Source: Xylanimonas cellulosilytica DSM 15894 (lineage in GTDB: Bacteria > Actinomycetota > Actinomycetes > Actinomycetales > Cellulomonadaceae). From it: a DNA stretch of 64,000 bases. Positions 53,835 to 63,981 of this stretch are shown here, piece by piece (position 1 is the stretch's first letter; the number at the start of each line of letters is the position of its first letter). The DNA lies in NCBI RefSeq assembly GCF_000024965.1, contig NC_013530.1:744001-808000 (forward strand). The letters are read 5' to 3'. Below the pieces are notes generated by a model. The model did no database searches and was not told the origin of the DNA. It saw only the letters and a list, made by a program, of their open reading frames with translations. The translations under genes were made by a program, and so were the position numbers.

Positions 53835-55397
53835 GACGGCAGCGTCGCGGAGGCGGCGGGTGGGGTCGAGGGCGTGCGTCAGGTCGACGTGGAGCGGGGC
53901 CGGGCCGTTCATGAGGCGGCGCAGCGGGCCCACGTCGCGCGGGGAGTCCACCAGCAGCACGGCGCGCAGCAGCGCGACCGGGTGGCCCTCCGCGGTGGTG
54001 CGCGGGTGGCGGTCCAGGGCGCGCTCCAGGTAGAGGGCCGCCCACGGGCCCGCGGAGGGGTCGCCGCGCAGCACGACGTCGTCGGCCGGGGTCGGCAGCC
54101 CCAGCAGGGCGAGGTCGTGGCCGAGCTGTCGGGAGAACACGTACGGGGCGTGCCGGGCCACCGGCGCCAGGCCGAGCCGGGCGCGCAGCTCCTCCGGGTC
54201 CGACGGCGCGGGGTCCAGCCCGAGCATCGCCCGCGCGGTGACCTCCGGGTCGTGCAGGGCGGCCGACCAGTGCCCGCCCGGCACCGGCCCGAACACGGGG
54301 TGCTCGCGCACCGCCACGTCACCGACGGCCCACACCCGGCTCAGGGCGGCGGGGGCCAGGCGGCCGGCCGGGTCCGTGGGGGAGGCGTGCCCCGTGAGCC
54401 GGCCCGCGGCGTCGACCCGCAGGCGGCCCGTCGCGTCCAGGGGCAGGGTCCCGGCGAGCCAGCCGGTCGCCGGGCGGGCGCCGACCGCCGCCAGCACGAC
54501 GTCGGCGTCCAGCCGTCCGCCCCTGCCGTCGAGCCGCTCCGCGCCGTCGAGCCGGGCCGCGCTGCCGGGCAAGACCCCACCGTCGAGCCGGGCCGCGCTG
54601 CCGGGCTGGTCCGCGCCGTCGAGCCGGGCCGCGCTGCCGGGCGAGACCCCGCCGTCGGGCCGGTCCGCGCCGTCGAGCCAGACGCCGCCGTCGTCGACGC
54701 CGGCGACCCTGACGCCGGTCAGCAGCCGGACGCCCGCGGCGTCGTACCAGGGGGCGAGGCGTTCGCCGACGACGGCGCCGAGCTGTCGTTCGAGCGGTAC
54801 CGGAGCGGCTTCCACGACCGTGACCTCGGCGCCCTGACCGGCCGCGACCCCGGCCAGCTCCGCACCGATCCACCCCGCGCCGACGATCACCAGGCGCAGA
54901 CCCGGCCGGAGCGTCGCGCGCAGGCGGGCGGCGTCCGCGGCGGTGTGCAGCGTCCACGCCGACTCCCAGCCGGAGGGGCGCACCGGCGCCGAGCCCGTCG
55001 CGAGCACGACGGCGTCCGCCTCGATGCGGGCCCCCGACGCGGTGGTCACCGTGACCGACCCGGCGTCCACCGCCAGCGAGGTGGCGGCGTCGGCGAGCCG
55101 GACGTCGTCGGCCAGCTTCTCGACGTCGACCCCCAGGTCCTCGCTCAGCCAGACGGGTGCAGGCCGGGTCAGCAGCTCCTTCGACAGCGGCGGACGGTCG
55201 TACGGCGGCACGCCTTCCGCGCCCAGCAGCGTGAGGCGCCCGTCGAACCCGTGCTCGCGCAGCGCGTCGACGGTCTGCGTCCCGGCCAGCCCGGCCCCGA
55301 CGACGACGACGCTGCGCGGCGGCACCGGCTCCGGCAGGGGGGCGAGCGGCGGCGGGACGGGCACGGTCGGGAACCGGCGGGGAGCAGGGCGGGGCAC
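53832..55397 (-). CDS. FAD/NAD(P)-dependent reductase (ferredoxin-reductase type)
   Basis: 521 residues. Two Rossmann motifs, VVVVGAGLAGTQTVDALREHG (about 30) and LVIVGAGWIGAELAGVAAGQG (about 170), with the NAD(P)-type YDRPPLSKELLT and the FAD-end pattern VWAVGDVA. The family reduces ferredoxin-like partners of oxygenases. The C-terminal domain (about 390-521) has SRQLGHDLALLGLP, like ferredoxin-NAD reductases. Residues about 245-300 carry an in-frame PGSAARLDG repeat. Its partner is not in the window. Confidence 0.88.
   Translation of the reverse strand: MPRPAPRRFPTVPVPPPLAPLPEPVPPRSVVVVGAGLAGTQTVDALREHGFDGRLTLLGAEGVPPYDRPPLSKELLTRPAPVWLSEDLGVDVEKLADDVRLADAATSLAVDAGSVTVTTASGARIEADAVVLATGSAPVRPSGWESAWTLHTAADAARLRATLRPGLRLVIVGAGWIGAELAGVAAGQGAEVTVVEAAPVPLERQLGAVVGERLAPWYDAAGVRLLTGVRVAGVDDGGVWLDGADRPDGGVSPGSAARLDGADQPGSAARLDGGVLPGSAARLDGAERLDGRGGRLDADVVLAAVGARPATGWLAGTLPLDATGRLRVDAAGRLTGHASPTDPAGRLAPAALSRVWAVGDVAVREHPVFGPVPGGHWSAALHDPEVTARAMLGLDPAPSDPEELRARLGLAPVARHAPYVFSRQLGHDLALLGLPTPADDVVLRGDPSAGPWAALYLERALDRHPRTTAEGHPVALLRAVLLVDSPRDVGPLRRLMNGPAPLHVDLTHALDPTRRLRDAAV
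54526..54688 (-). repeat. 36-base tandem repeat inside the FAD reductase gene
   Basis: CCGTCGAGCCGGGCC-type units at 54544, 54580 and 54616, with half-period pieces at both ends (54526, 54652, 54670). It encodes the PGSAARLDG blocks inserted between the two Rossmann regions and the C-terminal domain. Confidence 0.92.
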
Positions 55398-55497
55398 GTC
55401 CCCACGCTAACGGGCGGTGCCAGGGCGTGGGCCGCGTCGTCGCCCCGCCGCAGCCCACGGGCCTGGCGGAGGGTGGCACGCCGGTAGGCTCGTCGCC

Positions 55498-55830
55498 GTG
55501 GACCAGCGCCCCCTCTTCCCCGGCAACGCCACCCCGCCGGAGCGCCCGGCGCCGGCCAAGTACCGGGGTCCGAGCCCTAAGGGCTCGCTCGTCCTGGCGA
55601 CCGCCGGGGTGCTGACCGCGGCCCTCCTGGGAGCATTCGTCAGCGCCCGCTCCGGCGCCCTCGCCATCGCGGTGACGCTCGCCGCTGCCGGGACCTGGCG
55701 TGCGGTGGCGCCACGCACCTCGTACGCGGCTGGCATCGCCGTCCGGTCCAAGATGTTCGACGTCGTCCTGTACCTCGGTACGGCGGCGGCGATCGCGTTC
55801 CTCGCGCTGACGGTGCCGTACCTGGGCTGA
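55498..55830 (+). CDS. DUF3017-family membrane protein
   Basis: 110 residues, N-terminal cytoplasmic piece VDQRPLFPGNATPPERPAPAKYRG, then about three membrane helices (GSLVLATAGVLTAALLGAFVSARS, LAIAVTLAAAGTWRAVA, MFDVVLYLGTAAAIAFLALTVPYLG). The family is of unknown function. GTG 55498 is 7 bases after -10 TAGGCT (55485-55490): leaderless. Usually near folD and mdh; here folD is absent and mdh lies 2.6 kb further on. Confidence 0.85.
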   Translation: MDQRPLFPGNATPPERPAPAKYRGPSPKGSLVLATAGVLTAALLGAFVSARSGALAIAVTLAAAGTWRAVAPRTSYAAGIAVRSKMFDVVLYLGTAAAIAFLALTVPYLG

Positions 55831-55846
55831 GCGCCGCCGCCGCAGA

Positions 55847-55894
55847 CACCACGGCCCCGTCACCGCCCGGTGAGGCGGTGACGGGGCCGTGGTG
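55847..55894. terminator. Bidirectional terminator hairpin
   Basis: Perfect 21-bp stem (55847-55867 with 55874-55894) and a 6-base loop, between the convergent DUF3017 and aquaporin genes. Confidence 0.9.
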
Positions 55895-55901
55895 CGTGGG
55901 G

Positions 55902-56975
55902 TCAGGCCTGCGGCTTGTCCGGCGTGCTGCCCTCGGGGGCGGCGATGTCGTCGGCCGACGTGGTCTCGACGTCGTCGGCGACGGGCTGCTCCACCGGCTC
56001 GGGGGACTCCGCCGACTCAACCGACTCAACCGACTCGGCCGAGTCGATCGACTCTGCCGACTCCGCCGACGCGACCGAGTCCGCCGACTCGACCGGCGCG
56101 GTCGCGGCCGGGACGATCTCGTAGGTCTCCTCGATCTCGTCGATCACCTCGTCAGAAGCGTCGGCCACTGCGGGCGCGAAGACGAGCGTGAACAGCGCGG
56201 CCAGGCCGGCGCCGACCAGCGGGGCGACGAAGAACAGCCAGAGCTGGCCCCACGCGGTGCCGCTGCCGGCGAACACCACGGACGCGAACGAGCGCGCCGG
56301 GTTGATCGACGCGTTGGTGACGGGCCACGCGACGATGTACAGCGCGCCCAGGGTCAGGCCGACGACGACGGCGGGGTTGGCCAGCCGCGCACGCTTGCCG
56401 GTGACGGCGAGGAACACGCCGACGAACACGGCCGCGACGATGACCTCGACGAGGAGCGCCGTCAGGAACGGGAACTCGGCCTGGCCCTGCGTGAGGCCGG
56501 CGAGCTGCGAGCTGGCACCCCAGCCGTTGGCGGTGCGGGCGAGGACGTCGCCGCGCGTCGTCAGGCCCATCGCCGTCACGAGCCCGGCCGGGACGACCGC
56601 CCACAGCGCGGCGGCAGCGACCGTGCCGCCGAGCAGCTGGGCGGCCCAGTACGGCAGCAGGTCCTTCCATGCGCTGCGGCCGGCCAGGGCCGTGCCGAAC
56701 GTGACGGCCGGGTTGAAGTGGCCGCCCGAGACGTGCCCGACGGACGCGAAGGCGGCCATGAGCATGATGCCGCCGGACAGGGCGACGGTGAGGATCGTCC
56801 CGTTGAGGTTGAGGAAGTTGAACGTGCCCGTACCCACGATGCCGAGCACGAGGATGAAGGTGCCGAAGGCCTCGGCGGCCATGCGGGTGGCGAGCGAGTA
56901 GGGGGGCGTGGCCGGTGCGTCGACGACGTCGTCGGCTTCGTAGACGCCGGCGGGGGCGGCGTAGTCCTGGGACAT
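55902..56975 (-). CDS. Aquaporin / MIP-family channel with acidic Ser-rich tail
   Basis: 357 residues; six membrane helices with both NPA motifs: GGHFNPAVTFG (about 80) and NASINPARSF (about 200). The aromatic/Arg filter Arg follows the second NPA. Water or small solute (possibly glycerol) channel. The C-terminal tail (about 270-357) is acidic and Ser-rich (ESAESIDSAESVESVESAES-like), encoded by 9-base repeats. ATG 56975 follows AAGGA. Confidence 0.92.
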   Translation of the reverse strand: MSQDYAAPAGVYEADDVVDAPATPPYSLATRMAAEAFGTFILVLGIVGTGTFNFLNLNGTILTVALSGGIMLMAAFASVGHVSGGHFNPAVTFGTALAGRSAWKDLLPYWAAQLLGGTVAAAALWAVVPAGLVTAMGLTTRGDVLARTANGWGASSQLAGLTQGQAEFPFLTALLVEVIVAAVFVGVFLAVTGKRARLANPAVVVGLTLGALYIVAWPVTNASINPARSFASVVFAGSGTAWGQLWLFFVAPLVGAGLAALFTLVFAPAVADASDEVIDEIEETYEIVPAATAPVESADSVASAESAESIDSAESVESVESAESPEPVEQPVADDVETTSADDIAAPEGSTPDKPQA

Positions 56976-57042
56976 TGCGAATCCTTTGTGGATCGTCCGG
57001 TTGTGTCGTGGGCACGCTACAGCCCGGGCCTGGGCGATTGTC

Positions 57043-57090
57043 GAGAGGCGGGCCGGTGGGCGCCGTGAGCGGCCCACCGGCCCGCCTCTC
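57043..57090 (-). terminator. Terminator after the xylanase gene
   Basis: Perfect 18-bp stem (57043-57060 with 57073-57090), loop of 12 bases, 11 bases past the xylanase stop. It also insulates the aquaporin gene downstream. Confidence 0.9.
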
Positions 57091-57101
57091 TCAGTCGTCG
57101 G

Positions 57102-58334
<1,233 letters not shown>

Positions 58335-58430
58335 AGGTCACATTTCCGGCGGCGTGGCGTCCCGCGACACGCCACGCACCGGCCGCGCCAACCCTGGCTT
58401 CCGGCCGCCGTCTGGGCCAGAGTGACCCGT

Positions 58431-59417
58431 ATGACACCACCCGTCACCGTCACCGTCACCGGGGCCGCCGGGTCGATCGGGTACTCCCTGCTGTTCCGCA
58501 CCGGCGCGGGACAGCTCCTGGGGAGCGACACCCCCGTCCGGCTGCGCCTCCTGGAGATCCCGTCCGCCGTCCGCGTCGCCGAGGGCGTCGCGATGGAGCT
58601 CGACGACTGCGCGTTCCCGCTCCTCGACTCCGTCGACATCTTCGACGATCCCCGGCAGGCGTTCGAGGGGGCCAACGTCGGCCTGCTCGTCGGCGCCCGC
58701 CCCCGCGGCAAAGGCATGGAGCGCGCCGACCTGCTCCAGGCCAACGGCGCGATCTTCGCCCCCCAGGGCAGGGCCATCAACGACGCCGCGGCCGACGACG
58801 TCCGCATCCTCGTCGTCGGGAACCCCGCCAACTCCAACGCGCTCATCGCGGCGTCGAACGCCCCCGACGTGCCCAAGGAACGGTTCAGCGCGATGACGCG
58901 CCTGGACCACAACCGGGCGATCGCGCAGCTGGCCAAGCACGCCGGCGTGCACCAGTCGCAGGTGCGCCGCATGTCCATCTGGGGCAACCACTCCACCACG
59001 CAGTATCCGGACGTGTTCCACGCGCTCGCAGGGGACCGCACCGGTGCCGAGCTCGCGCAGGACGCCGCCTGGCTGGAGCACGACTTCATCCCGACCGTCG
59101 CGCGGCGCGGGGCGGCGATCATCGAGGCGCGCGGGGCGTCGTCGCAGGCCTCGGCCGCCGACGCCGCCATCGACCACGTGCGCGACTGGTTCGGGGGGAC
59201 GCCGTCGGGCGACTGGACGAGCGCCGCCGTGTGGTCCACCGGCCACTACGGGGTGCCCGACGGGCTCATGTGCTCGTTCCCCGTGACGAGCGACGGCAAG
59301 GGCTGGACCGTCGTCGACGGGCTCGAGCACGGGCCGTTCTCCCAGGCGCGCATCGACGCGTCGATCGCGGAGCTGGTCGAGGAGCGGGAGGCGGTGCGCG
59401 CGCTCGGGCTGATCTAG
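58431..59417 (+). CDS. mdh: Malate dehydrogenase
   Basis: NAD-dependent malate/oxaloacetate enzyme of the TCA cycle. 328 residues. [25 protein letters not shown] at the NAD site, [18 protein letters not shown], and the catalytic His in [14 protein letters not shown] 58431 is preferred over GTG 58422 since the NAD fold starts directly after. Belongs to the conserved actinobacterial block with sucCD and purNH. Confidence 0.96.
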   Translation: MTPPVTVTVTGAAGSIGYSLLFRTGAGQLLGSDTPVRLRLLEIPSAVRVAEGVAMELDDCAFPLLDSVDIFDDPRQAFEGANVGLLVGARPRGKGMERADLLQANGAIFAPQGRAINDAAADDVRILVVGNPANSNALIAASNAPDVPKERFSAMTRLDHNRAIAQLAKHAGVHQSQVRRMSIWGNHSTTQYPDVFHALAGDRTGAELAQDAAWLEHDFIPTVARRGAAIIEARGASSQASAADAAIDHVRDWFGGTPSGDWTSAAVWSTGHYGVPDGLMCSFPVTSDGKGWTVVDGLEHGPFSQARIDASIAELVEEREAVRALGLI

Positions 59418-59489
59418 CGGGCGATCGCCCGGTGCCTCGGGGGAAAAGCGTGCAGGGGATGTGGGTGTCCCCGCTTACTGTCAGCAGTG

Positions 59490-62400
59490 ATGTCCACCAG
59501 CACCCTGATCCCTGACACAGGCCTGCCCGCAGCACCCCCGCGGCCGACCCGTGCGACCGACCCTGCCCGCCGTCTGGACTGGCGTCGCCTGCGCTCCGTC
59601 ACGAGCGTCCTGTCGCTCGCAGCCCTGGCGATCGCCACCGTCGGCACGTCCGTCGGCACGGTCGCGGCCGGCCGGATGGCCGAGGAGCCGACGGCGGCGA
59701 TGCTCGCCGTGCTGGCGGCGTGCGTCGTCGGCGGGGCGCTGCTCGACACGGCCGGGCGGATCGCCTGGGCCGGCGTCGTCGACCGCGCCGAGGGCCGTCT
59801 GCGCTCCGACCTGCTGACCGCGGCGCTGCACCAGCCGCTGCCCGCGCTGGGCGCGACGGCGGTGGGCGAGATCCTCGACCGCGTCGACGACGACACGCGC
59901 GCGGTCGGGTTCCTGGTGCGTCAGCAGCTCTGGGGTGCCGGGCGCACGGTGTTCGGCGTCGTGCCCATGTGGGTGGTCGCCGGGCTGACCTGGGGGCCCG
60001 CCTGGGCGGTGTTCCCGGTGCTCGCCGTCGTCGTCTACGTCGTGGCGCGGCCGTTCCTCGGCGAGATCTCGCGGCGCAAGGTGATTGAGGAGGCCGCGTG
60101 GACGGAGCACGCGGCCGCGTTCGAGGAGGCCGTCGCGGCCCGCGACGACCTGCGCACCAGCCTGGGACAGTCGTTCGCGGTACGTCGCCTGGCCGAGCTG
60201 TCCGCCGCGTGCCACCGCCTGTTCGAGCGGGTGCTGCAGGTCGAGACGCGGCTGCTGCGCCGCTGCGGGCTGCTGCTCGGGGCGCTGCTCGCGGCCGTCG
60301 CCATGACGGGCGTGGCGCTCGCGTCGAACGACCAGCTCTCGATCGCGCGCCTCGTGACGCTGTTCCTCATCACGTCCGGCTTCGTCGGCTCGATCGACAT
60401 GCTCGTCCACCACCTGCCGGACATCCAGGAGGGCCTGGGCGCCGTCACGCGGTTGAAGCAGATGCTGGCCGTCGAGCCCGAGCCCGTGGGCGGCGACCCC
60501 GTGCCGTCCGGACCGCTGGACCTCGAGGTGCGCGGGCTGTCCTTCGCCTACCCCGACGAGTCCGCGCCCGGCTCCGACGCGCCGCACGGCACGTTCGCGC
60601 TGCAGGACGTCTCCCTGCTGGTGCCCGCCGGGCACACGATCGCGCTCGTCGGCCGCACCGGGTCGGGCAAGTCGACGCTCGCGTCCATGCTGTCGCGTGG
60701 CGTCGAGCCGCCGGCCGGTTCCGTGCTCCTCGGCGGCGCCGACGTCGTCGGCCTCGACCTGCAGGCGCTGCGCGGCGCCGTCGGCGTCGTCACCCAGCGC
60801 ACCGAGCTCGTCGCGGGCACCCTGCGCGAGAACATCACCCTGTTCGACGACGCCCACCCCGACGTCGTCGAGGCCGCCGTGCACGACCTCGGGCTGGACG
60901 ACTGGGTCGCCGGCCTGCCGGACGGGCTGGAGACCCTGCTCGGCCCGGGCGGCACGCGCCTGTCGGCGGGCGAGGAGCAGCTCGTCGCGTTCGCGCGCCT
61001 GCTGGTGCGCGACGTCCAGGTGGTGGTGCTCGACGAGGCCACCGCACGCATGGACCCCCTCACCGAGGCGCGCGTCGTCCAGGCGTCCGAGCGGCTCCTG
61101 CGCGGGCGCACCGGCGTGCTCGTCGCGCACCGGCTCTCCACCATCGAGCGCGCCGAGCTGGTCGCCGTGCTCGACCACGGCCGCGTCGTCCAGCAGGGGC
61201 CGCGCGACGAGCTCGCCGTCGTCCCCGGGCGGTTCCGCGCGCTGCTGGAGGCCGGGCGGTCCGGTCTGCTCGACGGCGACCCGGACGAGGTCGACGAGGT
61301 GCCGGTCGGCGAGCCCGCCGTCGCCACGACGACCGACGAGCCGCAGCCCGACGCGCCGCAGCCTGACGGGGCGCACGCCGACGAGCCGCAGGCCGTCGGT
61401 GGCCGCCGCCGCACCGGCACCCCGCCGCAGCGCCGTGCGCCGCGCGAGGGCATGAGCCTGGCCCGCGCCGTCGTCCGGCAGCTCCGCGTGCGCCCCTGGT
61501 GGGGCATCGCCGGTGGCGTCGGGTTCATGATCTCGAGCCTGCTCTCCGCGCAGGGGGCCGTGACCGGCTTCCTGTGGGGCCACGTCGTCGACGAGCTGCG
61601 CACCGGCGGCGGCGTCGTCGTCCTCACCGGCGTGCTCGTGGTGATGCTGCTGCTCAACCCGCTCGCCCTCGCACGCGCCATCTACGTCTACCCGCGCTGG
61701 TGGGTCGAGGTGCTGCTGCGGGTCCGCATGGTCGTCATGACCGGGCAGACGCAGCAGCGGCGGCTCCCGCCCACCCCGCCGGGGGAGATCGTCGCGCGGT
61801 CCATGGACGCCGACCGGTTCGTGCGGTACGCCGACCGGTGGGTCGACTTCATCAACGGCCTGATCATCGTGGCCGTCACGGCGGTCCTCGGCCGGTCGTG
61901 GCAGGCGGGCGCGGTGCTGCTGGCCGTCATGACGGCCTCGGCGCTCGCGGCGCTGGCCGGGCGGTCGGTCGCCGGGCGCTCGGTGGCGCGGTCCTCGACG
62001 GCGCGGGCGAACTTCGGGCGCGCCCTCGTCTCGGGCCTCGACGCCGCCCGCACGGTGAAGCTCGCCGCGCGGATCCCGCAGCTGCACGCGCACCTGCGCA
62101 AGGTCGACGCGGGCCGTGTGGAGGCCGCGATCTTCGAGCACCGCGTCCAGGCCGTGCTCGACGGGGTCCCGACCGTGATGATCCAGCTCGGCCTGGTCGC
62201 GGCGTGGTTCATGCTGCTGCGCGAGTCGTGGGGCCTGCCGACGACGCTGCTCGTCGCGTCGGCGGTGACCGGCTTCGGCTGGTTCGGCGTCGTGGCCGGC
62301 GCCGTCGTCACCGAGGCCCCGGGCACGCGCGCCTGGTTGCGCGCCACGGAGAGCTTCGCCGACGGCGCGGACCTGACGCGGCCGGCCGGCGTGGACCTGG

Positions 62401-63128
62401 TCGAAGGCACCGCGCCCGCCGTCCGGGCCGGTGCGACCGACCGCCTCGACCGCCTGGAGCTGCGCGGCCTGTCGGCGCTGCACGACGACGGGACGATCGG
62501 CGTCGAGGGGGTCGACCTGAGCGTCTCCCGGGGCGAGCTGGTGCTGCTGCTCGGCCAGGTGGGCGCGGGCAAGTCCTCGCTCCTGGCGGCGCTCGCCGGG
62601 CTCGTGCACCACGACGGCACGGTGCTGTGGAACGGCGCGCCCGTGACCGACCCCGAGGAGTTCCTGCGGCCCGGGCGGGTCGCGTACGTGGCGCAGGTGC
62701 CGCGCGTGCTCTCGGGCACGTTCGCGGACAACGTGCGGCTCGACCATCCCGGGCGGTCGATCGAGGGTCCGCTGGAGGTGGCGCGCATGACGCGCGACGT
62801 CGCCGAGGCAGGTGGCCCGGACGCGCTCGTGGGGCACCGCGGCGTGCGGCTCTCGGGCGGCCAGGTGCAGCGCCTCGCGCTCGCCCGGGCGCTCGCGACG
62901 GAGGCCGAGGTGCTGCTCGCCGACGACGTCTCTTCCGCGTTGGACGCGGCCACGGAGATCGAGCTGTGGGAGTCGCTGCGGGCGCGGGGCACCACGGTGC
63001 TGGGCTCGACGTCGAAGCACGCCGCGCTCGCGCGTGCCGACCGCGTCGTCGTGCTCGTCGACGGCGGTGTCGCGGCCGTGGGGCCGTGGCGCGATCTGGC
63101 ACCGGCGTGGGGGCATCTGGCGGGCTGA
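59490..63128 (+). CDS. Fused double ABC exporter (two membrane-ATPase modules in one chain)
   Basis: 1212 residues, a full transporter in one gene. Module 1: membrane domain (about 30-320) and ATPase with VGRTGSGKSTLAS, signature LSAGEEQLVAFARLL, Walker B VVVLDEATARMD and H-loop VAHRLST. A linker of about 75 residues rich in Asp/Pro/Glu follows, then module 2: membrane domain and ATPase with LGQVGAGKSSL, LSGGQVQRLALARAL, LLADDVSSALD (Asp in place of the catalytic Glu), and no His in the H-loop (GSTSKHAA). The two sites are therefore unequal. ATG 59490 is one codon inside a GTG start. Substrate unknown; an ArsR/SRPBCC pair follows. Confidence 0.92.
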   Translation: MSTSTLIPDTGLPAAPPRPTRATDPARRLDWRRLRSVTSVLSLAALAIATVGTSVGTVAAGRMAEEPTAAMLAVLAACVVGGALLDTAGRIAWAGVVDRAEGRLRSDLLTAALHQPLPALGATAVGEILDRVDDDTRAVGFLVRQQLWGAGRTVFGVVPMWVVAGLTWGPAWAVFPVLAVVVYVVARPFLGEISRRKVIEEAAWTEHAAAFEEAVAARDDLRTSLGQSFAVRRLAELSAACHRLFERVLQVETRLLRRCGLLLGALLAAVAMTGVALASNDQLSIARLVTLFLITSGFVGSIDMLVHHLPDIQEGLGAVTRLKQMLAVEPEPVGGDPVPSGPLDLEVRGLSFAYPDESAPGSDAPHGTFALQDVSLLVPAGHTIALVGRTGSGKSTLASMLSRGVEPPAGSVLLGGADVVGLDLQALRGAVGVVTQRTELVAGTLRENITLFDDAHPDVVEAAVHDLGLDDWVAGLPDGLETLLGPGGTRLSAGEEQLVAFARLLVRDVQVVVLDEATARMDPLTEARVVQASERLLRGRTGVLVAHRLSTIERAELVAVLDHGRVVQQGPRDELAVVPGRFRALLEAGRSGLLDGDPDEVDEVPVGEPAVATTTDEPQPDAPQPDGAHADEPQAVGGRRRTGTPPQRRAPREGMSLARAVVRQLRVRPWWGIAGGVGFMISSLLSAQGAVTGFLWGHVVDELRTGGGVVVLTGVLVVMLLLNPLALARAIYVYPRWWVEVLLRVRMVVMTGQTQQRRLPPTPPGEIVARSMDADRFVRYADRWVDFINGLIIVAVTAVLGRSWQAGAVLLAVMTASALAALAGRSVAGRSVARSSTARANFGRALVSGLDAARTVKLAARIPQLHAHLRKVDAGRVEAAIFEHRVQAVLDGVPTVMIQLGLVAAWFMLLRESWGLPTTLLVASAVTGFGWFGVVAGAVVTEAPGTRAWLRATESFADGADLTRPAGVDLVEGTAPAVRAGATDRLDRLELRGLSALHDDGTIGVEGVDLSVSRGELVLLLGQVGAGKSSLLAALAGLVHHDGTVLWNGAPVTDPEEFLRPGRVAYVAQVPRVLSGTFADNVRLDHPGRSIEGPLEVARMTRDVAEAGGPDALVGHRGVRLSGGQVQRLALARALATEAEVLLADDVSSALDAATEIELWESLRARGTTVLGSTSKHAALARADRVVVLVDGGVAAVGPWRDLAPAWGHLAG

Positions 63129-63135
63129 CCTAGAC

Positions 63136-63155
63136 AGGTGACCAAACAGTCACCT
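63136..63155. promoter_or_regulatory. ArsR operator
   Basis: AGGTGAC-N6-GTCACCT, a perfect 7-6-7 inverted repeat just upstream of the ArsR start. The longest possible start (63138) would fall inside it, which argues for the GTG at 63168. Confidence 0.75.
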
Positions 63156-63167
63156 ATCGTGGACGGC

Positions 63168-63497
63168 GTGGCATCCGACGACCTCGTCTTCAAGGCGCTC
63201 GCCGACCCCACCCGGCGGCTGCTCCTCGACGCTCTGCGCGAGCGTGCGGGGCAGTCGCTGGGGGAGCTCGAGGCCGTCGTCGTCACGCACGCCGCCATGA
63301 CCCGGTTCGGGGTGATGAAGCACGTCAAGGTCCTGATCGAGGCCGGGTTGGTGACGACCCGCAAGTCTGGCCGGCACACGCTGCACCACCTCAACCCCGT
63401 ACCGATCCGCCTGATCCACGACCGGTGGATCTCGCGCTACGTCGAGCCGCAGGTCGCCGCGCTGAGCGACCTCAAGCAGCACCTGGAGTCCTCTTGA
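63168..63497 (+). CDS. ArsR-family winged-helix regulator
   Basis: About 109 residues. VFKALADPTRRLLLDALRERAGQSLGELEAVV, then the recognition part MTRFGVMKHVKVLIEAGLVTTRKSGRHTLHHLNPVPI. No metal-binding Cys pair is seen, so a non-metal ligand or simple autorepression is likely. Partner of the coupled SRPBCC gene (TTGA overlap), a common pair in actinobacteria. GTG 63168 is chosen to spare the operator. Confidence 0.88.
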   Translation: MASDDLVFKALADPTRRLLLDALRERAGQSLGELEAVVVTHAAMTRFGVMKHVKVLIEAGLVTTRKSGRHTLHHLNPVPIRLIHDRWISRYVEPQVAALSDLKQHLESS

Positions 63498-63949
63498 CCG
63501 AGCAGGCAGGCACGCTCGTCTTCGAGATCACCATCACCGCCCCGCCCGAGCGGGTGTGGGAGGCCATCGTCACGCCCGAGTTCCGGGCGCGGTACTTCTT
63601 CGGGCAGCGGTCCGAGGTCGACGCGCGCGTCGGTGGGCGCATCCTGTCGTGGGACCCCGAGACCGGGGAGCCGTGGGGCGACGACGTCGTCCTCGAGTGC
63701 GACCCGCCGCGCGTGCTCGCCCACACCTGGCGCTCGCTCTACGACCCCGAGCTCGCCGCCGAGCGGGAGTCGCGCGTCACCTGGACCATCACGCCGACCG
63801 CCTCCCCGGGCGAGGGCTGTGTGCTGCGGGTGGTGCACGACCGCCTCGACGCCTCGCCGAAGACGGCGGCGCACGTGACCGGCTGGACCACGGTGATCGA
63901 CGGGCTGAAGCAGGTCGTCGAGTCGAGCACGCCGGCGATCGTGCACTGA
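63494..63949 (+). CDS. SRPBCC/AHSA1-like protein
   Basis: 151 residues with the START/AHSA1-like fold: LVFEITITAPPERVWEAIVTPEFRARYFFGQRSEVDARVGGRILSWDPETGEPWGDDVV, ...RVLAHTWRSLYD, and a C-terminal helix HVTGWTTVIDGLKQVVES. Holds small hydrophobic ligands or acts as a co-chaperone-like protein; exact role unknown. TTG start overlaps the ArsR stop. Confidence 0.87.
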   Translation: MTEQAGTLVFEITITAPPERVWEAIVTPEFRARYFFGQRSEVDARVGGRILSWDPETGEPWGDDVVLECDPPRVLAHTWRSLYDPELAAERESRVTWTITPTASPGEGCVLRVVHDRLDASPKTAAHVTGWTTVIDGLKQVVESSTPAIVH

Positions 63950-63981
63950 CGGGGGGTATGCCCGGCGGGCTGATCCCCACT

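Noticed and set aside
59481-63116. Very long open frame on the strand opposite the fused ABC exporter
   Set aside because: It is a GC-rich shadow: Arg/Gly/His/Val-rich translation without family motifs, while the plus strand has complete Walker and signature motifs.
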